64,000 nt of DNA from Amycolatopsis decaplanina DSM 44594 (GCF_000342005.1 NZ_AOHO01000028.1:186001-250000), one strand, 5' to 3'; counted from the stretch's first letter, positions 52,944 to 63,145 are shown. Made by a program: numbers and translations. The notes: generated by a model not told the origin, from the letters alone.

Positions 52944-54083
52944 ATGAGACTCACCGACGAACAGCGGGCCCTGCGCGAGACCGCCGCGGAATTCGCGGCG
53001 GAACACCTCGCGCCGCACGCGATCGAATGGGACCAGGCCAAACACTTCCCGGTCGATGTTCTGCGCAAGGCCGCCCAGCTGGGCATGGGCGGCATCTACC
53101 TGCCCGAGGACCTCGGCGGTTCCGCGCTCGGGCGGCTCGACGGCGTTCTCGTCTTCGAGGCGCTCGCCACCGGTTGCCCGTCGCTGGCCGCGTACATCTC
53201 CATCCACAACATGGTCGCCACCATGATCGACAAGTTCGGCGACGACGTCCAACGGCACCGGTACCTGCCACGGCTGTCCACTATGGACACTTTCGGCAGC
53301 TACTGCCTCACCGAACCGGACGCGGGATCCGACGCGGCGGCGCTCTCCACTCGCGCCCGCCGAGAGGACGACGAGTACGTGCTCGACGGGGTCAAGCAGT
53401 TCATCTCCGGCGCGGGCACTTCGGACGTTCACGTCGTACTCGCCCGCACCGGCGGCCCCGGCGCCCGGGGCATCTCGGCGTTCATCGTCGAACGGGACAC
53501 GCCGGGTGTCTCCTTCGGCCCCAACGAGATCAAGATGGGCTGGAACGCCCAGCCCACCCGGCAGGTGATCTTCGAGGGCGTCCGAGTGCCGACGTCCGCG
53601 CTGCTCGGTGGCGAGGGTGACGGATTCCGGGTCGCCATGTCCGCTTTGGACGGTGGCAGGCTCAACATCTCGGCCTGCTCCCTCGGCGGCGCGGAGGCCG
53701 CGCTCGGCATGGCCGTCCGGCATCTGTCGGAGCGTTCGGCGTTCGGTGAGAAGCTGTCGGAGAAGCAGGCCTTGCAGTTCCGGCTGGCCGACATGCGCAC
53801 CGATCTCGAAGCCGCCCGCACCCTGCTCTGGCGGGCCGCGGACGCGCTCGACCAAGGCGAGGACGCCGCGACCCAGCTGTCGGCGATGGCCAAGCGGTTC
53901 TGCACCGACACCGGGTTCGAGGTGGCCAACCAGGCGCTGCAACTGCACGGCGGCTACGGCTACCTCGCCGAGTACGGACTGGAGAAGATCGTCCGCGACC
54001 TGCGGGTGCACCAAATCCTCGAAGGGACCAATGAAATCATGCGCGTGATCATCTCGCGCCGGATGCTGCAGGAGGCCTCGTGA
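52944..54083 (+). CDS. Acyl-CoA dehydrogenase, isobutyryl-CoA type
   Basis: A 379-residue FAD acyl-CoA dehydrogenase. SYCLTEPDAGSDAAAL is the FAD-binding signature, and the C-terminal QLHGGYGYLAEYGLEKIVRDLR and ILEGTNEIMR complete the domain with the catalytic-base region. In the order mmsA, ACAD, hydroxyisobutyryl-CoA hydrolase, mmsB this is most likely isobutyryl-CoA dehydrogenase, oxidising isobutyryl-CoA to methacrylyl-CoA. It starts 8 bases after mmsA and its stop overlaps the next start (GTGA). Confidence 0.88.
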   Translation: MRLTDEQRALRETAAEFAAEHLAPHAIEWDQAKHFPVDVLRKAAQLGMGGIYLPEDLGGSALGRLDGVLVFEALATGCPSLAAYISIHNMVATMIDKFGDDVQRHRYLPRLSTMDTFGSYCLTEPDAGSDAAALSTRARREDDEYVLDGVKQFISGAGTSDVHVVLARTGGPGARGISAFIVERDTPGVSFGPNEIKMGWNAQPTRQVIFEGVRVPTSALLGGEGDGFRVAMSALDGGRLNISACSLGGAEAALGMAVRHLSERSAFGEKLSEKQALQFRLADMRTDLEAARTLLWRAADALDQGEDAATQLSAMAKRFCTDTGFEVANQALQLHGGYGYLAEYGLEKIVRDLRVHQILEGTNEIMRVIISRRMLQEAS

Positions 54084-55114
54084 ACGACGTCCAGTTTCTC
54101 GTCCACAGTGGAATCGGCCGGATCACGCTGAACCGGCCGCGTGCGCTGAACTCGCTGAACCACGAGATGGTCCTCGCCATGCTCGAACACCTCGAAGCGT
54201 GGCGCGCCGACCCGGGTGTCCGCGCCGTGCTGATCGACGGTGCCGGCGATCGCGGACTCTGCGCGGGCGGCGACATCCGCGCCATCTACGACGACGCCCG
54301 CGGCGGCGGCACCGCGTCCCTGCGGTTCTGGGCCGACGAGTACCGGCTCAACGCGCTCATCTCGCGCTACCCCAAGCCGTACCTCGCGCTCATGGACGGA
54401 CTCGTGATGGGCGGCGGGGTCGGCGTCTCCGCGCACGGCAGCCACCGGATCGTCACCGAACGCTCCCGCGTCGGCATGCCCGAGACCGGTATCGGCTTCG
54501 TCCCGGACGTCGGCGGCACATACCTGTTGTCGCGGACGCCCGGCGAACTCGGGACACATATCGCGCTCACCGCCGGTTCCATCTCGGGCCCTGACGCGAT
54601 CCACTGCGGGCTCGCCGATCATTTCGTGCCCAGCGAACGAATCCCGGACCTGCTCGACGCGCTCGCTTCCCGGACCCCGGACGCCGCGCTGGAGCTGATC
54701 GCCGAGCCCGCGCCGCCGAGCGCGCTGGCGAAGGACGCGGACTGGATCGACCACTGCTACGCGGCGGACACCGTCGAAGAGATCTTGGCCCGGCTCCACG
54801 CCGGGGGTGACGCGGCCGCCACCGCCGCCAAGGAGATCGAGGCGAAGTCGCCGACCGCGTTGAAGGTGACCCTGCGGGCACTCCGGTCCGCGGCGGTGAT
54901 GTCCGATCTGGAAACCGTGCTGGCGCAGGAATACCGGATCGCGGCCCACGCGCTCGCGTCCGCCGAGTTCGTCGAGGGCATCCGGGCGCAGATCATCGAC
55001 AAGGACCGTTCCCCGAAGTGGTCCCCCGCCACGCTGTCCGAAGTGGACGGCGAACTCGTCGACGCTTACTTCACCGATCTCGGGCAAGCCGAATGGAACG
55101 GGGTGGGCCGATGA
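54080..55114 (+). CDS. 3-hydroxyisobutyryl-CoA hydrolase
   Basis: A 344-residue crotonase-fold enzyme, longer than ordinary enoyl-CoA hydratases. GDRGLCAGGDIRAIYDD and MDGLVMGGGVGVSAHGSHRI are the oxyanion-hole regions, and MPETGIGFVPDVGGTYLLSR is diagnostic for the hydrolase subgroup. It releases 3-hydroxyisobutyrate from its CoA ester, feeding the adjacent mmsB. The GTG start overlaps the preceding stop by four bases, and its own stop overlaps mmsB by ATGA. Confidence 0.9.
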   Translation: MNDVQFLVHSGIGRITLNRPRALNSLNHEMVLAMLEHLEAWRADPGVRAVLIDGAGDRGLCAGGDIRAIYDDARGGGTASLRFWADEYRLNALISRYPKPYLALMDGLVMGGGVGVSAHGSHRIVTERSRVGMPETGIGFVPDVGGTYLLSRTPGELGTHIALTAGSISGPDAIHCGLADHFVPSERIPDLLDALASRTPDAALELIAEPAPPSALAKDADWIDHCYAADTVEEILARLHAGGDAAATAAKEIEAKSPTALKVTLRALRSAAVMSDLETVLAQEYRIAAHALASAEFVEGIRAQIIDKDRSPKWSPATLSEVDGELVDAYFTDLGQAEWNGVGR

Positions 55115-55995
55115 CCATCGCCTTCCTCGGCCTCGGCAACATGGGCGGCCCGATGGCCGCCAACCTGGTCGAAGCCGGTGAGACCGTCCATGGCCACGAC
55201 CCGGCTCCCGCCGCGCGATCCGAGGGTGTGGCCAGGTTCGACAGCGCGAGCGCGGCCGTCGCGGCGGCGGACGTCGTCATCACGATGCTGCCCAGCGGAC
55301 GGCACGTCCTCGACTGCTATCGGGAGATCCTGCCGTCCGTCCGCCCCGGGACGCTGTTCGTCGACTGCTCCACCATCGACGTCGCCGACGCGCGGCGGTC
55401 GGCCGAGCTCGTCATCGCGGCCGGTCATCGAGCCCTCGACGCCCCGGTGTCCGGTGGGGTGGTCGGCGCCGAAGCCGGGACGCTGACGTTCATGGTCGGC
55501 GGCGACTCGCAGGCGTTCGTCACCGCCGAGCCGTTCCTGGGCATCATGGGTGCCAGGGCGATCCACTGCGGCTCGTCCGGCGCCGGTCAGGCCGCGAAGA
55601 TCTGCAACAACATGATCCTCGGCGTGTCGATGATCGCCGTCTCGGAGGCGTTCGCCCTCGGCGAGGAACTCGGCCTCACCCATCAGGCCCTGTTCGACGT
55701 CGCCTCGACCGCGTCCGGGCAGTGCTGGGCACTGACCACCAACTGTCCGGTGCCCGGTCCCGTCCCGGCCAGCCCTGCCAACCGCGGCTACAGCGGCGGA
55801 TTCGCCAGTGGCCTGATGCTGAAAGACCTGCGCCTGGCCGAATCGGCGGCCCGGGACAACGACGTCGCCACCCTGCTCGGCACGAGAGCCGCGGAACTCT
55901 ACGCGGCGTTCGTCGAACGTGACGGCCCCGGCCGTGACTTCTCCGCCATCATCACCGCCGTCCGCGACGGCCTCCTCAGCAAGGAAAGCGCATGA
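55111..55995 (+). CDS. mmsB: 3-hydroxyisobutyrate dehydrogenase
   Basis: A 294-residue NAD-dependent dehydrogenase. The Rossmann motif [15 protein letters not shown] is at residues 5-19, the substrate-binding [16 protein letters not shown] is near 112, and the catalytic Lys lies in [12 protein letters not shown] near 168. It oxidises 3-hydroxyisobutyrate to methylmalonate semialdehyde, the MmsA substrate, closing the valine route within one operon. It overlaps both neighbours by four bases. Confidence 0.93.
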   Translation: MTIAFLGLGNMGGPMAANLVEAGETVHGHDPAPAARSEGVARFDSASAAVAAADVVITMLPSGRHVLDCYREILPSVRPGTLFVDCSTIDVADARRSAELVIAAGHRALDAPVSGGVVGAEAGTLTFMVGGDSQAFVTAEPFLGIMGARAIHCGSSGAGQAAKICNNMILGVSMIAVSEAFALGEELGLTHQALFDVASTASGQCWALTTNCPVPGPVPASPANRGYSGGFASGLMLKDLRLAESAARDNDVATLLGTRAAELYAAFVERDGPGRDFSAIITAVRDGLLSKESA

Positions 55996-56771
55996 GCGAA
56001 TACGAGACCATCACCGTCGAGCGGCCCGCCGATCGCGTCGCCCTGATCACCCTGAACCGGCCCAAGGCGCTCAACGCGCTGAATCTGCTGGCCATGCGGG
56101 AGATCACCGGCGCCGCGGGCGAACTCGGCCAGGATCCCGGCGTCGGCGCGATCGTGCTCACCGGTTCGGCCAAGGCCTTCGCGGCGGGTGCGGACATCAA
56201 AGAGATGCAGCCTCAGTCGTTCAGCGACGTCTACGCCGCCGACTGGTTCGCCGGCTGGGACGCGCTTTCGCGGGTCCGTGTCCCGCTGATCGCGGCGGTC
56301 TCCGGCTACGCCCTCGGCGGCGGCTGCGAACTCGCCATGATGTGCGACGTCCTGATCGCGGCCGAGAACGCCAAATTCGGCCAGCCGGAGATCACCCTCG
56401 GCGTCATCCCCGGCATGGGCGGCTCCCAGCGGCTGACCCGCGCGATCGGCAAGGCCAAGGCGATGGACCTGTGCCTCACCGGCCGCATGATCGACGCCGC
56501 CGAAGCCGAGCGGTCGGGACTGGTCTCCCGCGTCGTGCCCACCGAGAGCCTGCTCGACGACGCGCTCGCGGTCGCGGCGAAGATCGCGAGTATGTCCCGT
56601 CCCGCGGCCATGATGGTCAAGGAAGCCGTCAACCAGGCCTTCGAGTCCGGTCTGGCCGACGGCCTGCGGTTCGAACGGCGCCTGTTCCACGGCACCTTCG
56701 CCACCCAGGACCAGAAGGAGGGCATGGCCGCGTTCACCGGGAAACGCGAGCCGAAGTTCCTTCACTCCTGA
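55992..56771 (+). CDS. Enoyl-CoA hydratase
   Basis: A 259-residue crotonase. The oxyanion-hole segments are [12 protein letters not shown] and [15 protein letters not shown], and the catalytic Glu pair is expected in CELAM and [15 protein letters not shown]. Length and motifs match the ordinary EchA/short-chain hydratases; here it would hydrate methacrylyl-CoA. It overlaps mmsB by ATGA and ends the operon. Its last 10 bases overlap the convergent SWIM gene. Confidence 0.9.
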   Translation: MSEYETITVERPADRVALITLNRPKALNALNLLAMREITGAAGELGQDPGVGAIVLTGSAKAFAAGADIKEMQPQSFSDVYAADWFAGWDALSRVRVPLIAAVSGYALGGGCELAMMCDVLIAAENAKFGQPEITLGVIPGMGGSQRLTRAIGKAKAMDLCLTGRMIDAAEAERSGLVSRVVPTESLLDDALAVAAKIASMSRPAAMMVKEAVNQAFESGLADGLRFERRLFHGTFATQDQKEGMAAFTGKREPKFLHS

Positions 56772-57463
56772 CCGGTGATCGCCCGGTAGAGCGGCCGCAG
56801 CAGGGCGGTGACCGAGGTTCCGTCCACAGTGGCCTTCAGCGGCGGGACCTCGTCGAGCAGTCCCAGCGGGTCCCCGGCCGGTGGTCGTCTCGTGTTCGTG
56901 ACGTCCCCGGCCGGGCCCCAGCCGAAGAAGTCGTCCATTACCTCGTCGAGCCCGGGCGTCTCGGCTTCCGACGACGGGGCCGTCACCCGGGCGCCCGCCT
57001 GCCGTCCGATGTCTTCGAGCAAGGCCGTGCGGTCGCGCCCGCGGAGCGTGAAGATCGCGAACGGGTCCGCCTCGTCCTCGAGCGCGATCAGTCCCGCGAC
57101 GAGGTGATCGCAGGGAACCCGTGTGCCGGGACAGGTGCAGTCCAGCGAGAGTTCCCACGCCGCCTCGGGGAACAACGGCACCTGCTCGGCGGCGAAGAAG
57201 CGATCGATGCCGTCCGGGACCCGGCCGTCGAGCAAGGCTGTCTTCATGGCCTCGTCCGCGACGACGGCGGCGGTGACCGCCGTCCACACCTGCTTGCCGA
57301 ACGTCGGCAGGCCGATGCGGACTTCGTGGAACCGTTGCCGGGTGACCCGGACCCGGGCGACGGCGGCGCCGGGCCCGATCGTGAGCGTGTCGACCCGGCA
57401 AGGCGGCACAAGTCCTCTGTGGACACCGAGCTCGTCGAGTGCCCGGCGGAATCCCTCAGCCAT
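56762..57463 (-). CDS. SWIM zinc-finger protein
   Basis: A 233-residue protein with a SWIM motif [16 protein letters not shown] near residue 120 (Cx1CxnCxH), which chelates zinc and binds DNA or protein. The N-terminal part ([20 protein letters not shown]) is conserved in actinobacterial SWIM partners of SNF2 helicases. It overlaps the helicase gene by 8 bases, so the two are co-translated; helicase precedes it. The start at 57463 is chosen because upstream residues lie in the helicase reading frame's overlap and are low-complexity. Confidence 0.87.
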   Translation of the reverse strand: MAEGFRRALDELGVHRGLVPPCRVDTLTIGPGAAVARVRVTRQRFHEVRIGLPTFGKQVWTAVTAAVVADEAMKTALLDGRVPDGIDRFFAAEQVPLFPEAAWELSLDCTCPGTRVPCDHLVAGLIALEDEADPFAIFTLRGRDRTALLEDIGRQAGARVTAPSSEAETPGLDEVMDDFFGWGPAGDVTNTRRPPAGDPLGLLDEVPPLKATVDGTSVTALLRPLYRAITGQE

Positions 57464-60400
57464 CGGCCGCCTCCCGCCCGAGTGTGAAGACTTCGCGCAG
57501 CGAATCGGTGGACAGCTCCGTGAGCCAGTCCTCCCCGTCGGTGACGACGAGGTCGGCCAGTGCCTCCTTCTTGGTGATGACGGCGTCGATCCGCTCCTCG
57601 ATGGTGCCGGGGCAGACGAACTTCCGCACCTGGACGCTGCGCCGCTGGCCGATGCGGAAGGCACGGTCGGTGGCCTGTTCCTCGACCGCGGGATTCCACC
57701 ACCGGTCGAGATGCAGGACGTGGGTGGCCGCGGTGAGCGTCAGTCCCGCTCCCCCGGTCTTCAACGACGCGAGCAGGATCGGCGGGCCCTCGCCCGATTG
57801 GAAGTGCTCGACGATCGAGTCGCGGCGCCGCTGCGGAAGGCCTCCGTGCAGGAACGCGATCTTCGCGTTCAGCCTGTGCGAAAGATGCGGCACGAGCAGG
57901 TGACCGAACTCGGCGAACTGGGTGAAGCACAGCGCGCGGTCGCCCGATTCCAGGATCTCCGCCAGGAGTTCTTCGAGCCGGTTGACCTTGCCGGAGCGAT
58001 GCCCGATCGGCGAACCGTCGTGCAGCAGATGGGCGGGATGGTTGCAGATCTGCTTGAGCTTGGTGATCGCGGCGAGGATGTTGCCGCGCCGTTTGACCCC
58101 GGCGCTGTCGGCGATCTTGGTCATCATCTCGTCCACGGTCGCGCGGTACAGCGTCACCTGTTCGCGGGTGAGGCGGTATTCCTGCAGGATCTCGATCTTC
58201 TCGGGCAGATCCGCGAGCACGGTGGGATCGGTTTTGAGGCGCCGCAACAGGAACGGCCGGGTCAGCCGGCGCAGCTCGGTGGCCGCGGCCAGGTCGCCCC
58301 GGCGCTCGATGGGCACCTCGAACCGCTCACGGAACTCCTGCCTGCCACCGAGGACGCCGGGGTTGAGCAGGTCCGAAAGCGACCACAGGTCGGCGAGCCG
58401 GTTCTCCACCGGCGTACCGGTCAGCGCGATCCGGTGCCCGGCGGGGATGCGGCGCAGGGCCTGCGCGGGCCCGGTGTTCTGGTTCTTGACCGCCTGAGCC
58501 TCGTCGAGCACGAGCCGATGCCACCGGATGCCCGCGAGTTCGTCTGCGTCGCGCGCGGCGGTCGAGTAGGTGGTGACGACGAGATCCGCGCCCTCGATCC
58601 GCGCGGCCAGCCGCGCGCCGTGCTCTCGATCGGCACCGTGATGGAGGTGGACGCGCAGCTCCGGCGCGAACTTGGCCGCTTCGCGCTGCCACGTCCCGAG
58701 CAGCGACATCGGGCAGACGAGCAATGTCGGTTCCCTGTCGTCCTGTGCTCGCTCGATCGTTTCGAGCGCGAGAAGCTGGACGGTCTTGCCGAGTCCCATG
58801 TCGTCGGCGAGGCAGGCCCCGAGCCCGATCGACGTCATGAACGAAAGCCACGCGACACCGCGGCTCTGGTAGGGCCGCAGGGTCGCCACGAACGCCGGCG
58901 GCGTCTCGATCGGTTCGATCGTGCGCTGGACCCGTCCGGCGAGGAAGTCGTCGATCCAGCCGTCGGTCGTGACCTCGGTGACCGGGAGCGGCGTGTCGTC
59001 GAACCCGTGGAGCAGGGCAAGGAGGTCCGCTGGGGTGGGCAGCGGTGGTTTCTCGCGGTCCGGGTCGCGGCGGAGGTACTCGAGACCGGCGCGCAGCAGT
59101 TCGGGGTCCACGCTCACCCAGCGGCCGCGCAACCGGACCAGCGACGACTTCGCGGCGGCGAGCCCGGCGAGTTCCTCGTCGGTCAGCGCGTCCTCCCCGA
59201 CGGCGAGCGCCCAGCGGTAGGAGGCGAGCTGGTGGCGGCCGAGCCGGTGCACGGCGGCCTGATCGACGGGCGCGCCGCGGACGGACAGCTTGAGCGCGAG
59301 CTTCCGCCTGCCGCCCCAGCTCGCCGGGAGCTGGACGTCGAACCCGGCCGCGATCAGCTGTTCCGCGCCGCCGTCGAGGAATTCCACGGTTTCGCCGACG
59401 GTGAGGTCGTAGACACCCGGTTTCTCGGCCTCGACCGCGGGGCCGAGCAGCGGCAGCACCCCGGCGGCCCGCTCCAGCTCGGCGGTGAACAGGCCTTCGG
59501 GGTCCGTGAACTTCGCTCCCGCCTTGCCGGACCAGACGTCCTCGGCCGGGAGCAGGAGGCTGGGATCGGCCGCGGAGCGCAGGAGGAACCGCAGCTGCCA
59601 CTTGGTCCCGTCGCCGGTCTGGTCGTCCGGGTCGTCGGCCGGGCCGTGCAAGGTGGGAACCTCGTCGAGTCTGAAGCAGACGGTGCCCTCGGTGAGGTCC
59701 GTGTCGCCGATCGCGTCCCAGGCGGCGATGCCCTCGGCGACGATCCCCATGCGGCCCGGCGCCTGGCCGATCCGGTCGTCGGCGCTCTTCAGCGCATGGA
59801 GCCACGACCCGAACGGGCCTTCGCGCCCGTCGCTTTCCGTGGCATGTCCGGCGGCGGCCAGGCGATCGCGGACCGCGGCGTCGACCAGCGTGTGGAGCGC
59901 GTCGGTGACGAGCGCCGCCGGATCCGGTCCGGGGTGTTCGGCCCGGCCCACCGGCGGGGTGGCCGCGATCAGCGCCCGGAGCGTGACCGCGTCGCCGCCC
60001 CGGGCCACCGGCCGCCAGCGCGCCCGCGCCACGATCTCGTCCCGCACGAGCGTGGGAAGCACCCGGCCGCGGCGCACCAGGTCGTCCGCCAGCCGGACGA
60101 CGGCTCGGAGGTGGCGGACGGAAGTGCCGTAGCTGACCGTGTCGGCCAAGTCCCCCAGCTCCGAGGGGTCGATCAAGAGCGCCGGTACCGACCAGGGTTC
60201 CAATGTCGGTTCCTGCTGCGGACGGCCCCGAGCGCCCAGTTCGGGCGAGGCGACCGGACCGCCGCGCCGCGACGGCAGCACCAGGACGGCCGACGCCGGC
60301 TTGCCGGGATGCAGGGCGGTCAGGTGCGCGACCGACGCGGCGAACGGATGCGGCCGGACCGCGCTCGACGGCCGCATCGACGTCGTCGCCGGGCGGTCAC

Positions 60401-60467
60401 CGTGTTCGCCCCAGAGCACGATCCCACGGCCACGGGACCACAGGCCGTGCACGACGAGTGACGACAT
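57456..60467 (-). CDS. SNF2-family helicase
   Basis: A 1003-residue DEAD/H-like ATPase of the SNF2/Rad54-like actinobacterial group. An N-terminal domain of about 500 residues is followed by the SNF2 core: Walker A in DDMGLGKT near residue 560, DEAQ box (LVLDEAQAVKN), motif III TGTPVEN, and the C-terminal helicase domain with FLHGGLPQRRRDSIVEHF and RAFRIGQRRSVQVRKFVCPGT. Such proteins move along or remodel DNA-protein complexes and pair with the adjacent SWIM protein. GGAGGGGAG precedes the ATG at 60467. Confidence 0.92.
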   Translation of the reverse strand: MSSLVVHGLWSRGRGIVLWGEHGDRPATTSMRPSSAVRPHPFAASVAHLTALHPGKPASAVLVLPSRRGGPVASPELGARGRPQQEPTLEPWSVPALLIDPSELGDLADTVSYGTSVRHLRAVVRLADDLVRRGRVLPTLVRDEIVARARWRPVARGGDAVTLRALIAATPPVGRAEHPGPDPAALVTDALHTLVDAAVRDRLAAAGHATESDGREGPFGSWLHALKSADDRIGQAPGRMGIVAEGIAAWDAIGDTDLTEGTVCFRLDEVPTLHGPADDPDDQTGDGTKWQLRFLLRSAADPSLLLPAEDVWSGKAGAKFTDPEGLFTAELERAAGVLPLLGPAVEAEKPGVYDLTVGETVEFLDGGAEQLIAAGFDVQLPASWGGRRKLALKLSVRGAPVDQAAVHRLGRHQLASYRWALAVGEDALTDEELAGLAAAKSSLVRLRGRWVSVDPELLRAGLEYLRRDPDREKPPLPTPADLLALLHGFDDTPLPVTEVTTDGWIDDFLAGRVQRTIEPIETPPAFVATLRPYQSRGVAWLSFMTSIGLGACLADDMGLGKTVQLLALETIERAQDDREPTLLVCPMSLLGTWQREAAKFAPELRVHLHHGADREHGARLAARIEGADLVVTTYSTAARDADELAGIRWHRLVLDEAQAVKNQNTGPAQALRRIPAGHRIALTGTPVENRLADLWSLSDLLNPGVLGGRQEFRERFEVPIERRGDLAAATELRRLTRPFLLRRLKTDPTVLADLPEKIEILQEYRLTREQVTLYRATVDEMMTKIADSAGVKRRGNILAAITKLKQICNHPAHLLHDGSPIGHRSGKVNRLEELLAEILESGDRALCFTQFAEFGHLLVPHLSHRLNAKIAFLHGGLPQRRRDSIVEHFQSGEGPPILLASLKTGGAGLTLTAATHVLHLDRWWNPAVEEQATDRAFRIGQRRSVQVRKFVCPGTIEERIDAVITKKEALADLVVTDGEDWLTELSTDSLREVFTLGREAADG

Positions 60468-60612
60468 GTTCTCCCCTCCGCGGTCTGTTCCCCCAGCATG
60501 CCCGGGACCGATCAGCGTCCGGTCAGCGAGGGTCACACCATCGTGTAGCTAGGCGAAGATCGTTTGCTCTTCTAGCCTTATCAGTTCGTCCCCACACGGA
60601 AGCGACCATTCG

Positions 60613-61728
60613 ATGACCGACGGAGGAGCACGCGCCGGCGTGCTGTCGAAACGCGCGCTCGTGATCGCTTCCCACGTCGTGGAGCGGGCCGCGCTCGCCG
60701 AAGGCACCGACGAGAACATGGTCGTGGTCGCGCTCTTCCAGCGGCTGCCCTACTTCGAACGGGAACGCGAGGTCTACGCCAGGATCGCCCGCCGCGCGGC
60801 CGTCACCGTCGTCGGGATGGTCGATTCGGGACGCCCGGACCTGCCGCACGGCGTGACGCCGGTCCTGCTGCGCGCCGATGAGAGCCTCGCCCGCGAATGG
60901 TCGGTCGCGGTGCTCACCCCGACCTTCGGCGGTTCGGTCGTCGCCCAGGACCTCGACGACGTCGACCCGTCCGCGTCCACCGTCGAAGCGGCACGGCGGT
61001 TCCAAGGCCGCTGGGGTTTCCGCCGCGACGAGGCCTACGCCGAGGTCGTCCGCCTGCGCGACGCGCTCGGCGATCGCCTGCCGCCCACCGCGCGGATCAA
61101 GATCGACGAGGTCCTGAACAGCGTGACGACCCCCGCGGCGGCGCCGGTGGAGAACCGCGCGGAAGCGGCCCTGCGTCACCTCGCCGGGCGGCTGGAACGG
61201 CGAGCGCCGGCCAAACCGGAGGAACCGGCACTCGCGACCGATCCCGACACCGGACTGGCGACCATGGCCGGGATCTCCGGCTGGCTGGGCGCGTCGACCG
61301 ACACCGTCCCGCTCGGTCTGATCCTGATCACCGTCGACGACCTCGCCGAGGTCGGCAGGCGCCACGGCAACCGGGTCAGGATGCACACCGAACAGAACAT
61401 CGCGGATCTGATCCGCGAGGATCTGCGCCCGCTGGACAAGGCCGTCCGGCTCGGCACCGACGAATTCCTGCTCGTCCAACCCGCATTGGAAGCCGCAGAT
61501 CTGACCGAACGCAGCCTCCGTCTCGAACGGCGGCTCGGCGCCCTCCACGCGACCTACCCGTTCGTGGATCTGCACCCGCGGACGACCACCATGCTCACCC
61601 GGAGACGGCCGCTGCCCGTGCATTCCCTGCGCGGACAGCTGAAGCAGGTGCCGTCGACGGTGTTGTGGCCGCCCAGTCACGGCATGCTCCCGGCGCCGAG
61701 CGGCAACGGTTCGACCTGGTTCCACTGA
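60613..61728 (+). CDS. DICT-domain protein with degenerate GGDEF domain
   Basis: A 371-residue protein. The N-terminal DICT-like sensory domain (about 10-200) contains KRALVIASHVVERAALAEGTDENMVVVALFQRLPYF. A GGDEF-like domain follows (about 220-345). The signature is GTDEF instead of GGDEF (RLGTDEFLLVQ), but the allosteric RxxD lies five residues before it (RPLDKAVRL-GTDEF), as in real cyclases. It may be a weak or inactive cyclase, or a c-di-GMP-binding scaffold. It is divergent from the helicase. The start ATG at 60613 has a weak GGAAG site. Confidence 0.75.
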   Translation: MTDGGARAGVLSKRALVIASHVVERAALAEGTDENMVVVALFQRLPYFEREREVYARIARRAAVTVVGMVDSGRPDLPHGVTPVLLRADESLAREWSVAVLTPTFGGSVVAQDLDDVDPSASTVEAARRFQGRWGFRRDEAYAEVVRLRDALGDRLPPTARIKIDEVLNSVTTPAAAPVENRAEAALRHLAGRLERRAPAKPEEPALATDPDTGLATMAGISGWLGASTDTVPLGLILITVDDLAEVGRRHGNRVRMHTEQNIADLIREDLRPLDKAVRLGTDEFLLVQPALEAADLTERSLRLERRLGALHATYPFVDLHPRTTTMLTRRRPLPVHSLRGQLKQVPSTVLWPPSHGMLPAPSGNGSTWFH

Positions 61729-61890
61729 TACGGTCATTCCGGCGGAAACCGTCACGGGGATGGCGCGCAGGTCGAGGTGCCGCGACGGCCGGCCAAGGCA
61801 TTCAGCGCGTGGTGGCGCCGGTCGCCGTCGGACTACCCTGCCGGAATGGTCATGCAGAAACTGGGATGAAGGACGTTCCGGGGCGTTGAC

Positions 61891-62319
61891 TCACGGCCAC
61901 CGCGCTTCGGAAAGCACGCGCGCGGCCTTGAGGAACGCCTTGCGGTCGGCGACGGACAGGTGGTCTAGCAGCCGTTCCTCCTGCTCCTGAATCCGGGCTT
62001 GAGCCGACCTCCGCGCCGCGCGGCCGGCCTCGGTGATCCCCAACAGCCGGACCCGGCGGTCCTTCGGATCCGGCTCGCGGGTGATCAGCCCGTCCTCCTG
62101 GAGGGTGTCGAGGGTGCCGATGATCCGGGTCTTGTCCGCGCCGATCGCCTTGGCGAGCGCGGCCTGCGTGCGGACGGGCCCGTCGTCGAGGGCGCTCAGC
62201 ACCACGTAACCCCACATAGTCAACCCGTGCTCGGCCAGCACCGGTGTCTCGGCGTTCATCAGCCGTCGCATCAGCCCGCCGAGCATCGCCGCGAGATCCG
62301 GCCTCCCCTGCTCCGCCAT
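61891..62319 (-). CDS. MarR-family regulator
   Basis: A 142-residue MarR protein. The winged helix (about 45-105) includes TQAALAKAIGADKTRIIGTLDTLQEDGLITREPDPKDRRV with the wing DPKDRRVRLL. The start ATG 62319 follows a TATGGT -10 by 6 bases, so it is probably leaderless; the longer open frame further upstream would cover the divergent gene's promoter. It is divergent from the TIGR03086 gene; a palindrome overlaps that promoter. Confidence 0.86.
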   Translation of the reverse strand: MAEQGRPDLAAMLGGLMRRLMNAETPVLAEHGLTMWGYVVLSALDDGPVRTQAALAKAIGADKTRIIGTLDTLQEDGLITREPDPKDRRVRLLGITEAGRAARRSAQARIQEQEERLLDHLSVADRKAFLKAARVLSEARWP

Positions 62320-62352
62320 GCGCAGACCATACCGACCGGCCTCCCGGAACCG

Positions 62353-62381
62353 GTTGACGAACTCGTAAGCATCTGTAGATG
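62353..62381 (+). promoter_or_regulatory. Promoter of the TIGR03086 gene with MarR-type site
   Basis: A -35 TTGACG (62353-62358) and -10 TAGATG (62376-62381) are 17 bases apart. CATCT-GT-AGATG (62370-62381) is a perfect inverted repeat overlapping the -10, as MarR repressors often have. The ATG at 62390 follows the -10 by 8 bases, so initiation is leaderless. Confidence 0.6.
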
Positions 62382-62389
62382 ATATGCGT

Positions 62390-63025
62390 ATGCCTATCGA
62401 TAACCTTCGCATCCTGGATGCCATCGTGACCCGGACCAGCCTGGACCTCGTCACCAAGATCACCCCCGCGGATCTGGCCAAGCCGACCCCGTGCAGCGCC
62501 TGGACCCTGCACGGCCTGCTAGCGCACATGGCCACCCAGCACCACGGCTTCGCCGCCGCGGCCGATGGCGAGAGCCATCCCGACCATTGGCGACTGCTCC
62601 CACTGGGCGACGACCCCATCGACACCTACCGCGCCTCAGTGAACCGGGTGCTGAACGCCTTCGCCGCCCACGACCTCGCCGACCGGAAGTTCGCCCTTCC
62701 CGAGTTCTCAACCGAAATCACCTTCACCGCGGAGCAGGCTCTCGGGTTCCATTTCGTGGACTACCTGGTGCACTCCTGGGACGTGGCCAAAACCCTCGGC
62801 CTGCCGGTCGAGTTCCAGAAAGAGGTACTCGACGCCGGACTGGGGTTCGCCAAGGCGATCCCGAACGGGAAGAGCCGGGACGCACCGGGCGCCGCGTTCG
62901 GCCCGGCCGTCGACGCGACAGGACCGTCCGATTTGGACACGATCGTCGCCCTGCTGGGCCGCTCCCCGTCGTGGCCGGACCGGATGGTTCCCCAAATGAA
63001 TCTCACGCCGGCCGTCCGTGAGTGA
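62390..63025 (+). CDS. TIGR03086-family metal-binding protein
   Basis: A 211-residue protein of the DinB/maleylpyruvate isomerase-like fold. The expected histidine metal ligands appear in LLAHMATQHHGF near residue 50 and FHFVDYLVHSWDVAK near residue 125; the motif PTPCSAWTLHGLLAHM is the family signature. Its role, perhaps thiol-linked isomerisation or detoxification, is not known. The ATG at 62390 is preferred over 62384, which lies only 2 bases after the -10. It is probably repressed by the divergent MarR. Confidence 0.83.
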   Translation: MPIDNLRILDAIVTRTSLDLVTKITPADLAKPTPCSAWTLHGLLAHMATQHHGFAAAADGESHPDHWRLLPLGDDPIDTYRASVNRVLNAFAAHDLADRKFALPEFSTEITFTAEQALGFHFVDYLVHSWDVAKTLGLPVEFQKEVLDAGLGFAKAIPNGKSRDAPGAAFGPAVDATGPSDLDTIVALLGRSPSWPDRMVPQMNLTPAVRE

Positions 63026-63145
63026 CCACCGCTCCGTCGGCTCGATGTCGACCGGCATCGGTGTGACGACCGGTGACACGGGACGAGGCGTGGTTCACCG
63101 TGAAGGAATGGATCCCCGACCGGCCTGTGGAGCACGGACCTCGAG

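Noticed and set aside
57123..60461. A very long open frame antisense to the helicase gene
   Set aside because: It is the mirror of a clear SNF2 gene and its translation is arginine/glycine rich without domains; high GC content produces such frames.
61846..61869. A tiny leaderless-looking frame (MVMQKLG)
   Set aside because: Seven codons, no conservation argument, and it lies in the gap after a gene end.
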